From positions 2,543,501-2,607,500 of the forward strand of contig CATNEN010000038.1 in assembly GCA_950097015.1 (NCBI GenBank): a DNA stretch of 64,000 nucleotides, read 5' to 3'. The notes under the pieces were generated by a model. That model searched no databases, had not been told where the DNA came from, and saw nothing but the letters and a program-made list of their open reading frames with translations. A program made the translations under genes and the position numbers. Below are positions 11,565 to 25,235 of this stretch, in pieces; position 1 is the stretch's first letter, and the number at the start of each line of letters is the position of its first letter. The stretch is from Macrostomum hystrix. Lineage: Eukaryota > Platyhelminthes > Macrostomidae.

Positions 11565-14505
11565 TGAGCAGCCTTATATTGAGGTGGCTGTATGATAATT
11601 GAGATGGATGTCAGATAATCGAGGTGGCTGTCTGATAACTGAGCTGGCTTGCTGATAATTGAGGTGGTTGTCTGAAAATTGAGGTGGCTGTCTGATAATT
11701 GAGGTGGCTGTCTGATAATTGAGGTGGCTGTCTGATAATTGCGGTGGCTGACTGATAATTGAGGTGGCTGTCTGATAATTGAGGTGGCTGTCTGATAATT
11801 GAGCTGGCTGTCTGATAATTGAGGTGGTTGTCTGAAAATTGAGGTGGCTGTCTGATAATTGAGGTGGCTGTCTGATAATTGAGGTGGCTGTCTGATAATT
11901 GAGGTGGCTGTCTGATAATTGCGGTGGCTGACTGATAATTGAGGTGGCTGTCTGATAATTGAGGTGGCTGTCTGATAATTGAGATGGCTGTCTGATAATT
12001 GCGGTGGCTGACTGATAATTGCGGTGGCTGTCTGATAATTGCGGTGGCTGTCTGATAATTGCGGTGGCTGGCTGATAACTGAGCTGGCTTGCTGATAATT
12101 GAGGTGGTTGTCTGAAAATTGAGGTGGCTGTCTGATAATTGAGGTGGCTGTCTGATAATTGAGGTGGCTGTCTGATAATTGCGGTGGCTGACTGATAATT
12201 GAGGTGGCTGTCTGATAATTGAGGTGGCTGTCTGATAATTGAGCTGGCTGTCTGATAATTGAGGTGGTTGTCTGAAAATTGAGGTGGCTGTCTGATAATT
12301 GAGGTGGCTGTCTGATAATTGAGGTGGCTGTCTGATAATTGAGGTGGCTGTCTGATAATTGCGGTGGCTGACTGATAATTGAGGTGGCTGTCTGATAATT
12401 GAGGTGGCTGTCTGATAATTGAGATGGTTGTCTGATAATTGCGGTGGCTGACTGATAATTGCGGTGGCTGTCTGATAATTGCGGTGGCTGTCTGATAATT
12501 GCGGTGGCTGGCTGATAATTGAGGTGGCTGTCTGATAATTGAGGTGGCTGTCTGATAATTGAGGTGGCTGACTGATAATTGAGGTGGCTGTCTGATAATT
12601 GAGGTGGCTGTCTGATAATTGCGGTGGCTGTCTGATAATTGAGCTGGCTGTCTTATAATTGAGGTGGCTGTCTGATAATTGAGGTGCCTGTCTGATAATT
12701 GAGCTGGCTTGCTGATAATTGAGGTGGTTGTCTGAAAATTGAGGTGGCTGTCTGATAATTGAGGTGGCTGTCTGATAATTGAGGTGGCTGTCTGATAATT
12801 GAGGTGGCTGTCTGATAATTGCGGTGGCTGACTGATAATTGAGGTGGCTGTCTGATAATTGAGGTGGCTGTCTGATAATTGAGATGGCTGTCTGATAATT
12901 GCGGTGGCTGACTGATAATTGCGGTGGCTGTCTGATAATTGCGGTGGCTGTCTGATAATTGAGGTGGCTGGCTGATAATTGAGGTGGCTGTCTGATAATT
13001 GAGGTGGCTGTCTGATAATTGAGGTGGCTGACTGATAATTGAGGTGGCTGTCTGAAAATTGAGGTGGCTGTCTGATAATTGAGGTGGCTGTCTGATAATT
13101 GAGGTTGCTGTCTGATAATTGAGGTGGCTGTCTGATAATTGAGCTGGCTGTCTTATAATTGAGGTGCCTGTCTGATAATTGAGGTGCCTGTCTGATAATT
13201 GAGCTGGCTTGCTGATAATTGAGGTGGTTGTCTGAAAATTGAGGTGGCTGTCTGATAATTGAGGTGGCTGTCTGATAATTCAGGTGGCTGTCTGATAATT
13301 GAGGTGGCTGTCTGATAATTGCGGTGGCTGACTGATAATTGAGGTGGCTGTCTGATAATTGAGGTGGCTGTCTGATAATTGAGCTGGCTGTCTGATAATT
13401 GAGGTGGTTGTCTGAAAATTGAGGTGGCTGTCTGATAATTGAGGTGGCTGTCTGATAATTGAGGTGGTTGTCTGATAATTGAGGTGGCTGTCTGATAATT
13501 GAGGTGGCTGTCTGATAATTGAGGTGGCTGTCTGATAATTGAGGTTGCTGTCTGATAATTGAGGTGGCTGTCTGATAATTGAGCTGGCTGTCTTATAATT
13601 GAGGTGCCTGTCTGATAATTGAGGTGCCTGTCTGATAATTGAGCTGGCTTGCTGATAATTGAGGTGGTTGTCTGAAAATTGAGGTGGCTGTCTGATAATT
13701 GAGGTGGCTGTCTGATAATTGAGGTGGCTGTCTGATAATTGAGGTGGCTGTCTGATAATTGCGGTGGCTGACTGATAATTGAGGTGGCTGTCTGATAATT
13801 GAGGTGGCTGTCTGATAATTGAGCTGGCTGTCTGATAATTGAGGTGGTTGTCTGAAAATTGAGGTGGCTGTCTGATAATTGAGGTGGCTGTCTGATAATT
13901 GAGGTGGCTGTCTGATAATTGAGGTGGCTGTCTGATAATTGCGGTGGCTGACTGATAATTGAGGTGGCTGTCTGATAATTGAGGTGGCTGTCTGATAATT
14001 GAGATGGCTGTCTGATAATTGCGGTGGCTGACTGATAATTGCGGTGGCTGTCTGATAATTGCGGTGGCTGTCTGATAATTGCGGTGGCTGGCTGATAATT
14101 GAGGTGGCTGTCTGATAATTGAGGTGGCTGTCTGATAATTGAGGTGGCTGTCTGATAATTGAGGTGGCTGTCTGATAATTGAGGTGGCTGTCTGATAATT
14201 GCGGTGGCTGACTGATAATTGAGGTGGCTGTCTGAAAATTGAGGTGGCTGTCTGATAATTGAGGTGGCTGTCTGATAATCGAGGTGGCTGTCTGATAATT
14301 GAGGTGGCTGTCTGATAATTGAGGTGGCTGTCTGATAATTGCGGTGGCTGTCTGATAATTGAGGTGGCTGTCTGATAATTGAGGTGGCTGTCTGATAATT
14401 GAGGTGGCTGTCTGATAATTGAGGTGGCTGTCTGATAATTGAGGTGGCTGTCTGATAATTGCGGTGGCTGGCTGATAATCGAGATGGCTGGCTGATAATT
14501 GAGAA
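11565..14505. repeat. 20-bp minisatellite array, 2.9 kb
   Basis: About 147 units of 20 bp (ttgaggtggctgtctgataa). Variants (gcggtggctg, gagctggctg, tctgaaaatt, actgataatt) recur in the same order several times, e.g. blocks starting near 11741, 12181, 13321 and 13761, showing higher-order duplication. Whether it is intronic depends on whether the RhoGEF gene continues to the right. Confidence 0.97.
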
Positions 14506-15007
14506 CTTAAAATGACACCTTTGAAGGTGGAAAATGCCGAAAATGGCCCTCCCAGCTTCTCTTGTTACGCCAGCGAAGAAGAAACTTGACCCAAAGCCTA
14601 CCTGTTCCCCCTTCTAAGGGGAAATTTTTCGTCTCATTATTCAGTCCGACGCAGACCATCATTCAACATTTTGCATCGACTGTTCGTTGTCATTTTGGCA
14701 GGCCAAAATCGGCTCATCTGTGTCAGTTGGGACATCTGTTCCATCTTTTTCTTGCCGACATCTGGACAACAGCCCTGCGCCCATTATCCGCTGCCCTCAA
14801 TCATTTCGCTTAAATATTGCCGCGCGCACAAGGACTGGGGGTTCAAAGCAATTCAGCGCTTTGCTGAAGCACAGCCTGTGTGCCATGTTTCGCTGCGTCT
14901 CGGAATTATTCCGACTCTCGCAACAAGGTCACGAGTTTGAATCTGCGGGGCAAGGCCGCATTGATTTGGAGTCAAGACTTAGCCGGATGCTTTTGTGCGC
15001 TTATCCC
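14506..15007. other. Unique spacer between the two largest arrays
   Basis: About 500 bp of unique sequence between the 20-bp and 29-bp arrays. Overlapping short ORFs occur on + but I recognise no protein and see no convincing splice-site pairs. Confidence 0.4.
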
Positions 15008-15663
15008 AGCCTTCAATCCTCAGGTAGGTGTGTCACAGCCTTCAATCCTCAGGTAGGTGTGTCACAGCCTTCAATCCTCAGGCAGGTGTGTCACAGCCTT
15101 CAATCCTCAGGTAGGTGTGTCACAGCCTTCAATCCTCAGGCAGGTGTGTCACAGCCTTCAATCCTCAGGTAGGTGTGTCACAGCCTTCAATCCTCAGGTA
15201 GGTGTGTCACAGCCTTCAATCCTCAGGCAGGTGTGTCACAGCCTTCAATCCTCAGGCAGGTGTGTCACAGCCTTCAATCCTCAGGCAGGTGTGTCACAGC
15301 CTTCAATCCTCAGGCAGGTGTGTCACAGCCTTCAATCCTCAGGTAGGTGTGTCACAGCCTTCAATCCTCAGGCAGGTGTGTCACAGCCTTCAATCCTCAG
15401 GCAGGTGTGTCACAGCCTTCAATCCTCAGGTAGGTGTGTCACAGCCTTCAATCCTCAGGTAGGTGTGTCAATGCCTTCAATCCTCAGGTAGGTGTGTCAC
15501 AGCCTTCAATCCTCAGGTAGATGTGTCACAGCCTTCAATCCTCAGGCAGGTGTGTCACAGCCTTCAATCCTCAGGTAGATGTGTCACAGCCTTCAATCCT
15601 CAGGCAGGTGTGTCACAGCCTTCAATCCTCAGGTAGGTGTGTCACAGCCTTCAATCCTCAGGT
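15008..15663. repeat. 29-bp minisatellite, block 1
   Basis: About 22 units of 29 bp made of caggtaggtgtgtcacagcc plus ttcaatcct. It has the same unit as the large array to the right, here mostly the caggtagg and caggcagg variants. Confidence 0.97.
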
Positions 15664-16509
15664 TGCTCACCATTCAACGCTTGTAGAAGCTTATTATCAC
15701 CAGCTGTCATCTTCAATTAGCATTTTATCTCGTAATAGGGATTAGAGAAATGTAGTATTAAAGTGCTTTCCAACAATGCGATGCAAACTGTCAAAAAGAT
15801 TTTAAGACCCAGCTAAGATTAGGACACTTAAATGGCCACTTAGCCAGGCCAGGTCATTTTGGGATAATCTGGGCGAACCTCTGCCAGTGTTTCACTTTTT
15901 TCCATCGTTTAATTCATAGAAAAGTACAACTTCGCTATTCTTCAGGTGACTAATTTACAATAAATTATCAAATAGAATGAGCACATTGGGGCATTGTGTA
16001 CTTAATTGAAAACGCGATAAATTTGAGATATCAGACATACGGGATCGATGAGTTGCTCTCCACTAAAAGCTGTTATTCTTTTCTTTTCTGACTTTTCTAA
16101 GAACGACGTGGCGTTTCAAGTCTCCCCAGGGTAACCGCTGTCTGATCGTGTCCTAATGGTCACGTGACTTGCACCTGGATGCCTCTAGAAAGCCTTTACT
16201 GCAAAGTCTAAAAGGCGGAGTTTGAAAGCATCCACTAATTGCCTACCTAAAAACTCTAATTGTTTCTTAAAAGGGCATGAAGAATTGCCCTTCTTCTGCT
16301 TTTAGAAGAGCTGTGGAAAGGTTTTCCAGGGGCTGGTTGTCTGCAGGTGCAAGGCAGATGCTACACGAGAGTGGTCAACTCCAAAACTGAAGCTTCAGGT
16401 AACCGAAAACACGGAAAGGTAGCAAATAATTATTTCTGCACTTTTAATTCAAGATTTGTGCTATAGAATTAAGCACGCAGTCCTCAGGTTTGTGTATCAC
16501 CTCATATCA
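15664..16509. other. Unique 0.85-kb island inside the 29-bp array
   Basis: Non-repetitive, AT-leaning sequence separating two blocks of the same minisatellite. Contains an isolated E-box (gtcacgtgac near 16159). No exon recognised. Confidence 0.4.
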
Positions 16510-19500
16510 CCTGCACCACCTTCAATCCTCAGGTAGGCGTGTCACAGCCTTCAATCCTCAGGTAGGCGTGTCACAGCCTTCAATCCTCAGGTAGGTGTGT
16601 CACAGCCTTCAATCCTCAGGTAGGCGTGTCACAGCCTTCAATCCTCAGGCAGGTGTGTCACAGCCTTCAATCCTCAGGTAGGTGTGTCACAGCCTTCAAT
16701 CCTCAGGTAGGTGTGTCACAGCCTTCAATCCTCAGGTAGGTGTGTCACAGCCTTCAATCCTCAGGTAGGCGTGTCACAGCCTTCAATCCTCAGGTAGGTG
16801 TGTCACAGCCTTCAATCCTCAGGTAGGCGTGTCACAGCCTTCAATCCTCAGGTAGGCGTGTCACAGCCTTCAATCCTCAGGTAGGTGTGTCACAGCCTTC
16901 AATCTTCAGGTAGGCGTGTCACAGCCTTCAATCCTCAGGTAGGCGTGTCACAGCCTTCAAATCCTCAGGTACGTGTGTCACCACCTTTAATCCTCAGGTA
17001 TGCGTGTCACAGCCTTCAAATCCTCAGGTATGCGTGTCACAGCCTTCAAATCCTTAGGTACGTGTGTCACCACCTTTAATCCTCAGGTAGGCGTGTCACA
17101 GCCTTCAAATCCTCAGGTACGTGTGTCACCACCTTTAATCCTCAGGTATGCGTGTCACAGCCTTCAAATCCTCAGGTACGTGTGTCACAGCCTTCAATCC
17201 TCAGGTAGGTGTGTCACAGCCTTCAATCCTCAGGTAGGTGTGTCACAGCCTTCAATCCTCAGGTAGGTGTGTCACAGCCTTCAATCCTCAGGTAGGTGTG
17301 TCACAGCCTTCAATCCTCAGGTAGGTGTGTCACAGCCTTCAATCCTCAGGTAGGTGTGTCACAGCCTTCAATCCTCAGGTAGGTGTGTCACAGCCTTCAA
17401 TCCTCAGGCAGGTGTGTCACAGCCTTCAATCCTCAGGTAGGTGTGTCACAGCCTTCAATCCTCAGGTAGGTGTGTCACAGCCTTCAATCCTCAGGTATGC
17501 GTGTCACAGCCTTCAATCCTCAGGTATGCGTGTCACAGCCTTCAATCCTCAGGTAGGTGTGTCACAGCCTTCAATCCTCAGGTATGCGTGTCACAGCCTT
17601 CAATCCTCAGGTATGCGTGTCACAGCCTTCAATCCTCAGGTATGCGTGTCACAGCCTTCAAATCCTCAGGTACGTGTGTCACAGCCTTCAATCCTCAGGT
17701 ATGCGTGTCACAGCCTTCAATCCTCAGGTATGCGTGTCACAGCCTTCAATCCTCAGGTATGCGTGTCACAGCCTTCAATCCTCAGGTACGTGTGTCACAG
17801 CCTTCAATCCTCAGGTAGGCGTGTCACAGCCTTCAAATCCTCAGGTACGTGTGTCACAGCCTTCAATCCTCAGGTAGGCGTGTCACAGCATTCAAATCCT
17901 CAGGTACGTGTGTCACAGCCTTCAATCCTCAGGTATGCGTGTCACAGCCTTCAAATCCTCAGGTACGTGTGTCACAGCCTTCAATCCTCAGGTAGGCGTG
18001 TCACAGCCTTCAAATCCTCAGGTACGTGTGTCACAGCCTTCAATCCTCAGGTATGCGTGTCACAGCATTCAAATCCTCAGGTACGTGTGTCACAGCCTTC
18101 AATCCTCAGGTAGGCGTGTCACAGCCTTCAATCCTCAGGTACGTGTGTCACAGCCTTCAATCCTCAGGTAGGCGTGTCACAGCCTTCAAATCCTCAGGTA
18201 CGTGTGTCACAGCCTTCAATCCTCAGGTAGGCGTGTCACAGCATTCAAATCCTCAGGTACGTGTGTCACAGCCTTCAATCCTCAGGTATGCGTGTCACAG
18301 CCTTCAAATCCTCAGGTACGTGTGTCACAGCCTTCAATCCTCAGGTAGGCGTGTCACAGCCTTCAATCCTCAGGTACGTGTGTCACAGCCTTCAATCCTC
18401 AGGTAGGCGTGTCACAGCCTTCAATCCTCAGGTAGGCGTGTCACAGCCTTCAATCCTCAGGTACGTGTGTCACAGCCTTCAATCCTCAGGTAGGCGTGTC
18501 ACAGCCTTCAATCCTCAGGTAGGCGTGTCACAGCCTTCAATCCTCAGGTACGTGTGTCACAGCCTTCAATCCTCAGGTAGGCGTGTCACAGCCTTCAATC
18601 CTCAGGTAGGCGTGTCACAGCATTCAAATCCTCAGGTACGTGTGTCACAGCCTTCAATCCTCAGGTAGGCGTGTCACAGCCTTCAATCCTCAGGTAGGCG
18701 TGTCACAGCATTCAAATCCTCAGGTACGTGTGTCACAGCCTTCAATCCTCAGGTAGGCGTGTCACAGCCTTCAATCCTCAGGTAGGCGTGTCACAGCCTT
18801 CAATCCTCAGGTACGTGTGTCACAGCCTTCAATCCTCAGGTAGGCGTGTCACAGCCTTCAATCCTCAGGCAGGTGTGTCACAGCCTTCAATCCTCAGGCA
18901 GGTGTGTCACAGCCTTCAATCCTCAGGCAGGTGTGTCACAGCCTTCAATCCTCAGGTAGGTGTGTCACAGCCTTCAATCCTCAGGTAGGTGTGTCACAGC
19001 CTTCAATCCTCAGGTATGCGTGTCACAGCCTTCAATCCTCAGGTATGCGTGTCACAGCCTTCAATCCTCAGGTAGGTGTGTCACAGCCTTCAATCCTCAG
19101 GTATGCGTGTCACAGCCTTCAATCCTCAGGTATGCGTGTCACAGCCTTCAATCCTCAGGTATGCGTGTCACAGCCTTCAATCCTCAGGTAGGTGTGTCAC
19201 AGCCTTCAATCCTCAGGTATGCGTGTCACAGCCTTCAATCCTCAGGTAGGCGTGTCACTGCCTTCAATCCTCAGGTAGGCGTGTCACAGCCTTCAATCCT
19301 CAGGTACGTGTGTCACAGCCTTCAATCCTCAGGTAGGCGTGTCACAGCCTTCAATCCTCAGGCAGGTGTGTCACAGCCTTCAATCCTCAGGCAGGTGTGT
19401 CACAGCCTTCAATCCTCAGGCAGGTGTGTCACAGCCTTCAATCCTCAGGTAGGTGTGTCACAGCCTTCAATCCTCAGGTAGGTGTGTCACAGCCTTCAAT

Positions 19501-22500
19501 CCTCAGGTATGCGTGTCACAGCCTTCAATCCTCAGGTATGCGTGTCACAGCCTTCAATCCTCAGGTAGGTGTGTCACAGCCTTCAATCCTCAGGTATGCG
19601 TGTCACAGCCTTCAATCCTCAGGTATGCGTGTCACAGCCTTCAAATCCTCAGGTACGTGTGTCACAGCCTTCAATCCTCAGGTATGCGTGTCACAGCCTT
19701 CAATCCTCAGGTATGCGTGTCACAGCCTTCAATCCTTAGGTATGCGTGTCACAGCCTTCAATCCTCAGGTACGTGTGTCACAGCCTTCAATCCTCAGGTA
19801 GGCGTGTCACAGCCTTCAAATCCTCAGGTACGTGTGTCACAGCCTTCAATCCTCAGGTAGGCGTGTCACAGCATTCAAATCCTCAGGTACGTGTGTCACA
19901 GCCTTCAATCCTCAGGTAGGCGTGTCACAGCATTCAAATCCTCAGGTAGGCGTGTCACAGCATTCAAATCCTCAGGTACGTGTGTCACAGCCTTCAATCC
20001 TCAGGTATGCGTGTCACAGCCTTCAAATCCTCAGGTACGTGTGTCACAGCCTTCAATCCTCAGGTAGGCGTGTCACAGCATTCAAATCCTCAGGTACGTG
20101 TGTCACAGCCTTCAATCCTCAGGTATGCGTGTCACAGCCTTCAAATCCTCAGGTACGTGTGTCACAGCCTTCAATCCTCAGGTAGGCGTGTCACAGCCTT
20201 CAATCCTCAGGTACGTGTGTCACAGCCTTCAATCCTCAGGTAGGCGTGTCACAGCCTTCAAATCCTCAGGTACGTGTGTCACAGCCTTCAATCCTCAGGT
20301 AGGCGTGTCACAGCATTCAAATCCTCAGGTACGTGTGTCACAGCCTTCAATCCTCAGGTATGCGTGTCACAGCCTTCAAATCCTCAGGTACGTGTGTCAC
20401 AGCCTTCAATCCTCAGGTAGGCGTGTCACAGCCTTCAATCCTCAGGTACGTGTGTCACAGCCTTCAATCCTCAGGTAGGCGTGTCACAGCCTTCAATCCT
20501 CAGGTAGGCGTGTCACAGCCTTCAATCCTCAGGTACGTGTGTCACAGCCTTCAATCCTCAGGTAGGTGTGTCACAGCCTTCAATCCTCAGGCAGGTGTGT
20601 CACAGCCTTCAATCCTCAGGTAGGTGTGTCACAGCCTTCAATCCTCAGGTAGGTGTGTCACAGCCTTCAATACTCAGGTATGCGTGTCACAGCCTTCAAT
20701 CCTCAGGTATGCGTGTCACAGCCTTCAATCCTCAGGTAGGTGTGTCACAGCCTTCAATCCTCAGGTATGCGTGTCACAGCCTTCAATCCTCAGGTATGCG
20801 TGTCACAGCCTTCAATCCTCAGGTATGCGTGTCACAGCCTTCAAATCCTCAGGTACGTGTGTCACAGCCTTCAATCCTCAGGTATGCGTGTCACAGCCTT
20901 CAATCCTCAGGTATGCGTGTCACAGCCTTCAATCCTCAGGTATGCGTGTCACAGCCTTCAATCCTCAGGTACGTGTGTCACAGCCTTCAATCCTCAGGTA
21001 GGCGTGTCACAGCCTTCAAATCCTCAGGTACGTGTGTCACAGCCTTCAATCCTCAGGTAGGCGTGTCACAGCATTCAAATCCTCAGGTACGTGTGTCACA
21101 GCCTTCAATCCTCAGGTAGGCGTGTCACAGCATTCAAATCCTCAGGTAGGCGTGTCACAGCATTCAAATCCTCAGGTACGTGTGTCACAGCCTTCAATCC
21201 TCAGGTATGCGTGTCACAGCCTTCAAATCCTCAGGTACGTGTGTCACAGCCTTCAATCCTCAGGTAGGCGTGTCACAGCATTCAAATCCTCAGGTACGTG
21301 TGTCACAGCCTTCAATCCTCAGGTATGCGTGTCACAGCCTTCAAATCCTCAGGTACGTGTGTCACAGCCTTCAATCCTCAGGTAGGCGTGTCACAGCCTT
21401 CAATCCTCAGGTACGTGTGTCACAGCCCTCAATCCTCAGGTAGGCGTGTCACAGCCTTCAATCCTCAGGTAGGCGTGTCACAGCCTTCAATCCTCAGGTA
21501 CGTGTGTCACAGCCTTCAATCCTCAGGTAGGCGTGTCACAGCCTTCAATCCTCAGGTAGGCGTGTCACAGCCTTCAATCCTCAGGTACGTGTGTCACAGC
21601 CTTCAATCCTCAGGTAGGCGTGTCACAGCCTTCAATCCTCAGGTAGGCGTGTCACAGCATTCAAATCCTCAGGTACGTGTGTCACAGCCTTCAATCCTCA
21701 GGTAGGCGTGTCACAGCCTTCAATCCTCAGGTAGGCGTGTCACAGCATTCAAATCCTCAGGTACGTGTGTCACAGCCTTCAATCCTCAGGTAGGCGTGTC
21801 ACAGCCTTCAATCCTCAGGTAGGCGTGTCACAGCCTTCAATCCTCAGGTACGTGTGTCACAGCCTTCAATCCTCAGGTAGGCGTGTCACAGCCTTCAATC
21901 CTCAGGCAGGTGTGTCACAGCCTTCAATCCTCAGGCAGGTGTGTCACAGCCTTCAATCCTCAGGCAGGTGTGTCACAGCCTTCAATCCTCAGGTAGGTGT
22001 GTCACAGCCTTCAATCCTCAGGTAGGTGTGTCACAGCCTTCAATCCTCAGGTATGCGTGTCACAGCCTTCAATCCTCAGGTATGCGTGTCACAGCCTTCA
22101 ATCCTCAGGTAGGTGTGTCACAGCCTTCAATCCTCAGGTATGCGTGTCACAGCCTTCAATCCTCAGGTATGCGTGTCACAGCCTTCAATCCTCAGGTATG
22201 CGTGTCACAGCCTTCAAATCCTCAGGTACGTGTGTCACAGCCTTCAATCCTCAGGTATGCGTGTCACAGCCTTCAATCCTCAGGTATGCGTGTCACAGCC
22301 TTCAATCCTTAGGTATGCGTGTCACAGCCTTCAATCCTCAGGTACGTGTGTCACAGCCTTCAATCCTCAGGTAGGCGTGTCACAGCCTTCAAATCCTCAG
22401 GTACGTGTGTCACAGCCTTCAATCCTCAGGTAGGCGTGTCACAGCATTCAAATCCTCAGGTACGTGTGTCACAGCCTTCAATCCTCAGGTAGGCGTGTCA

Positions 22501-24306
22501 CAGCATTCAAATCCTCAGGTAGGCGTGTCACAGCATTCAAATCCTCAGGTACGTGTGTCACAGCCTTCAATCCTCAGGTATGCGTGTCACAGCCTTCAAA
22601 TCCTCAGGTACGTGTGTCACAGCCTTCAATCCTCAGGTAGGCGTGTCACAGCATTCAAATCCTCAGGTACGTGTGTCACAGCCTTCAATCCTCAGGTATG
22701 CGTGTCACAGCCTTCAAATCCTCAGGTACGTGTGTCACAGCCTTCAATCCTCAGGTAGGCGTGTCACAGCCTTCAATCCTCAGGTACGTGTGTCACAGCC
22801 TTCAATCCTCAGGTAGGCGTGTCACAGCCTTCAAATCCTCAGGTACGTGTGTCACAGCCTTCAATCCTCAGGTAGGCGTGTCACAGCATTCAAATCCTCA
22901 GGTACGTGTGTCACAGCCTTCAATCCTCAGGTATGCGTGTCACAGCCTTCAAATCCTCAGGTACGTGTGTCACAGCCTTCAATCCTCAGGTAGGCGTGTC
23001 ACAGCCTTCAATCCTCAGGTACGTGTGTCACAGCCTTCAATCCTCAGGTAGGCGTGTCACAGCCTTCAATCCTCAGGTAGGCGTGTCACAGCCTTCAATC
23101 CTCAGGTACGTGTGTCACAGCCTTCAATCCTCAGGTAGGCGTGTCACAGCCTTCAATCCTCAGGTAGGCGTGTCACAGCCTTCAATCCTCAGGTACGTGT
23201 GTCACAGCCTTCAATCCTCAGGTAGGCGTGTCACAGCCTTCAATCCTCAGGTAGGCGTGTCACAGCCTTCAATCCTCAGGTATGCGTGTCACAGCCTTCA
23301 ATCCTCAGGTAGGTGTGTCACAGCCTTCAATCCTCAGGTATGCGTGTCACAGCCTTCAATCCTCAGGTATGCGTGTCACAGCCTTCAATCCTCAGGTATG
23401 CGTGTCACAGCCTTCAAATCCTCAGGTACGTGTGTCACAGCCTTCAATCCTCAGGTATGCGTGTCACAGCCTTCAATCCTCAGGTATGCGTGTCACAGCC
23501 TTCAATCCTCAGGTATGCGTGTCACAGCCTTCAATCCTCAGGTACGTGTGTCACAGCCTTCAATCCTCAGGTAGGCGTGTCACAGCCTTCAAATCCTCAG
23601 GTACGTGTGTCACAGCCTTCAATCCTCAGGTAGGCGTGTCACAGCATTCAAATCCTCAGGTACGTGTGTCACAGCCTTCAATCCTCAGGTAGGCGTGTCA
23701 CAGCATTCAAATCCTCAGGTAGGCGTGTCACAGCATTCAAATCCTCAGGTACGTGTGTCACAGCCTTCAATCCTCAGGTATGCGTGTCACAGCCTTCAAA
23801 TCCTCAGGTACGTGTGTCACAGCCTTCAATCCTCAGGTAGGCGTGTCACAGCATTCAAATCCTCAGGTACGTGTGTCACAGCCTTCAATCCTCAGGTATG
23901 CGTGTCACAGCCTTCAAATCCTCAGGTACGTGTGTCACAGCCTTCAATCCTCAGGTAGGCGTGTCACAGCCTTCAATCCTCAGGTACGTGTGTCACAGCC
24001 TTCAATCCTCAGGTAGGCGTGTCACAGCCTTCAAATCCTCAGGTACGTGTGTCACAGCCTTCAATCCTCAGGTAGGCGTGTCACAGCATTCAAATCCTCA
24101 GGTACGTGTGTCACAGCCTTCAATCCTCAGGTATGCGTGTCACAGCCTTCAAATCCTCAGGTAGGCGTGTCACAGCCTTCAATCCTCAGGTAGGCGTGTC
24201 ACAGCATTCAAATCCTCAGGTACGTGTGTCACAGCCTTCAATCCTCAGGTAGGCGTGTCACAGCATTCAAATCCTCAGGTACGTGTGTCACAGCCTTCAA
24301 TCCTCA
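16510..24306. repeat. 29/30-bp minisatellite, block 2 (7.8 kb)
   Basis: About 266 units. Variants differ mainly after CAGGTA (GG, TG or CG) and in ttcaatcct (29 bp) versus ttcaaatcct (30 bp) or gcattcaaatcct. Variant strings repeat in order: 19801-20160 matches 21001-21360, and the same pattern returns near 22374 and 23574, so higher-order units are offset by 1200, 1373 and 1200 bp. Almost every unit carries a CAG|GTANG splice-donor-like word on the + strand. Confidence 0.97.
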
Positions 24307-24377
24307 ACCATAAGAATGAGCATGAAGTTTTCTATGTGGGCTTGAGTATGCAGCGCAAGTTAAACTCTGAATCTTAC

Positions 24378-24455
24378 GTTTTCTTCTAGTAGAGTTGCAG
24401 TCTGTGCGAATCGGCAAAAGTTGCCGCCGAGGCGGAGGCCGGCATCCGTCGGATC
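24378..24455 (-). CDS. Candidate minus-strand exon, unknown protein
   Basis: A 78-bp interval open in one frame (26 codons, phase 0 at both ends) between an acceptor-like tgcttgccaag and a good donor GTAAGA. It encodes DPTDAGLRLGG followed by FAQTATLLEEN. Third positions are GC-rich in the left half, as in the real exons here. I do not recognise the family and cannot connect it in phase to exon 11182-11358, which would need a preceding exon ending on one extra base. Confidence 0.3.
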
Positions 24456-25235
24456 CTTGGCAAGCAAAATGAATTCGCCAGCCCAGACAGAGAAAGAAGA
24501 AGTCGAGAATAGAGTGAGCAGGAGTTTGAGTCGGGGCTGATTTGCATATTGCTGGTGTGCCATCAGCCAGCGCAGTCACTTTCCCATAGAGAGACCGCCT
24601 CAGAAAAGTGGCAAAAAGATGAAATGAGAAGGAGCTGGTATGTTGCCTGTGAGCGATCTGAGCTCATACTTGACGGCTTAATATCCCAGGGGGACTTCAC
24701 GTTAGGAACTGAGTCATGGGGAGATGTCTACGGTAGGGATTTTCATATTTTTTGCTTGCTGCCGAAAGCCAAACTGGTCATTGTGCACCCTGAAATGTTT
24801 GTTTCCAAATTGCCTTTTATGAAAACAAAATCCAAACCACGCAAGCTGCAATCTCACTGTCATTCATATGCGCTTCTCTCTGAGAAAGTTCTGAATGAAG
24901 TTTTCGATCTACATGATCAGTGCTGTTTTCAATAAGTCAGCCAATATTTGTTCGTGACCTCAACGTACCGGGATGAATTTAAACTGCGCTAAGAACCGTT
25001 AGGAATTGTACTGCGGGTATTTGCCCATCAGAGCTATACGCATCTGCTATGGGCACTTGATTTTAGCTACATGGGCACTTGATTAATAAAGCTTTTTGCC
25101 TATAGACTACGTAAAATTGCGAACAAGTAATTGAATATGTAACTAAGTCGTTAATGCGAGATGCAGAAGGGAACGCAAGAAGGCGAATATACACTTGTAT
25201 TTGCGAGGGGCTGGGCCTCGCGCACTTGTTAAGTG
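24456..25235. other. Unassigned unique region
   Basis: A 128-codon + ORF (24549-24935) is present but has no recognisable domain and no splice or promoter context; the remainder shows nothing supportable. Confidence 0.4.

Noticed and set aside
15057..24164. Dozens of overlapping + ORFs (e.g. 17325-18113, 262 codons) in the 29-bp array
   Set aside because: All encode the same repeat in three frames with period 29 aa; they have no start context, no non-repeat portion and are shadows of the tandem array.
15008..24306. Regular 29-bp repeats resembling a CRISPR array
   Set aside because: Units are contiguous with no spacers, the context is an intron-bearing animal genome and there are no cas genes; it is a minisatellite.
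24549..24935. 128-codon + ORF
   Set aside because: No recognisable domain, no splice sites or promoter, and AT-rich codon use unlike the real exons here.
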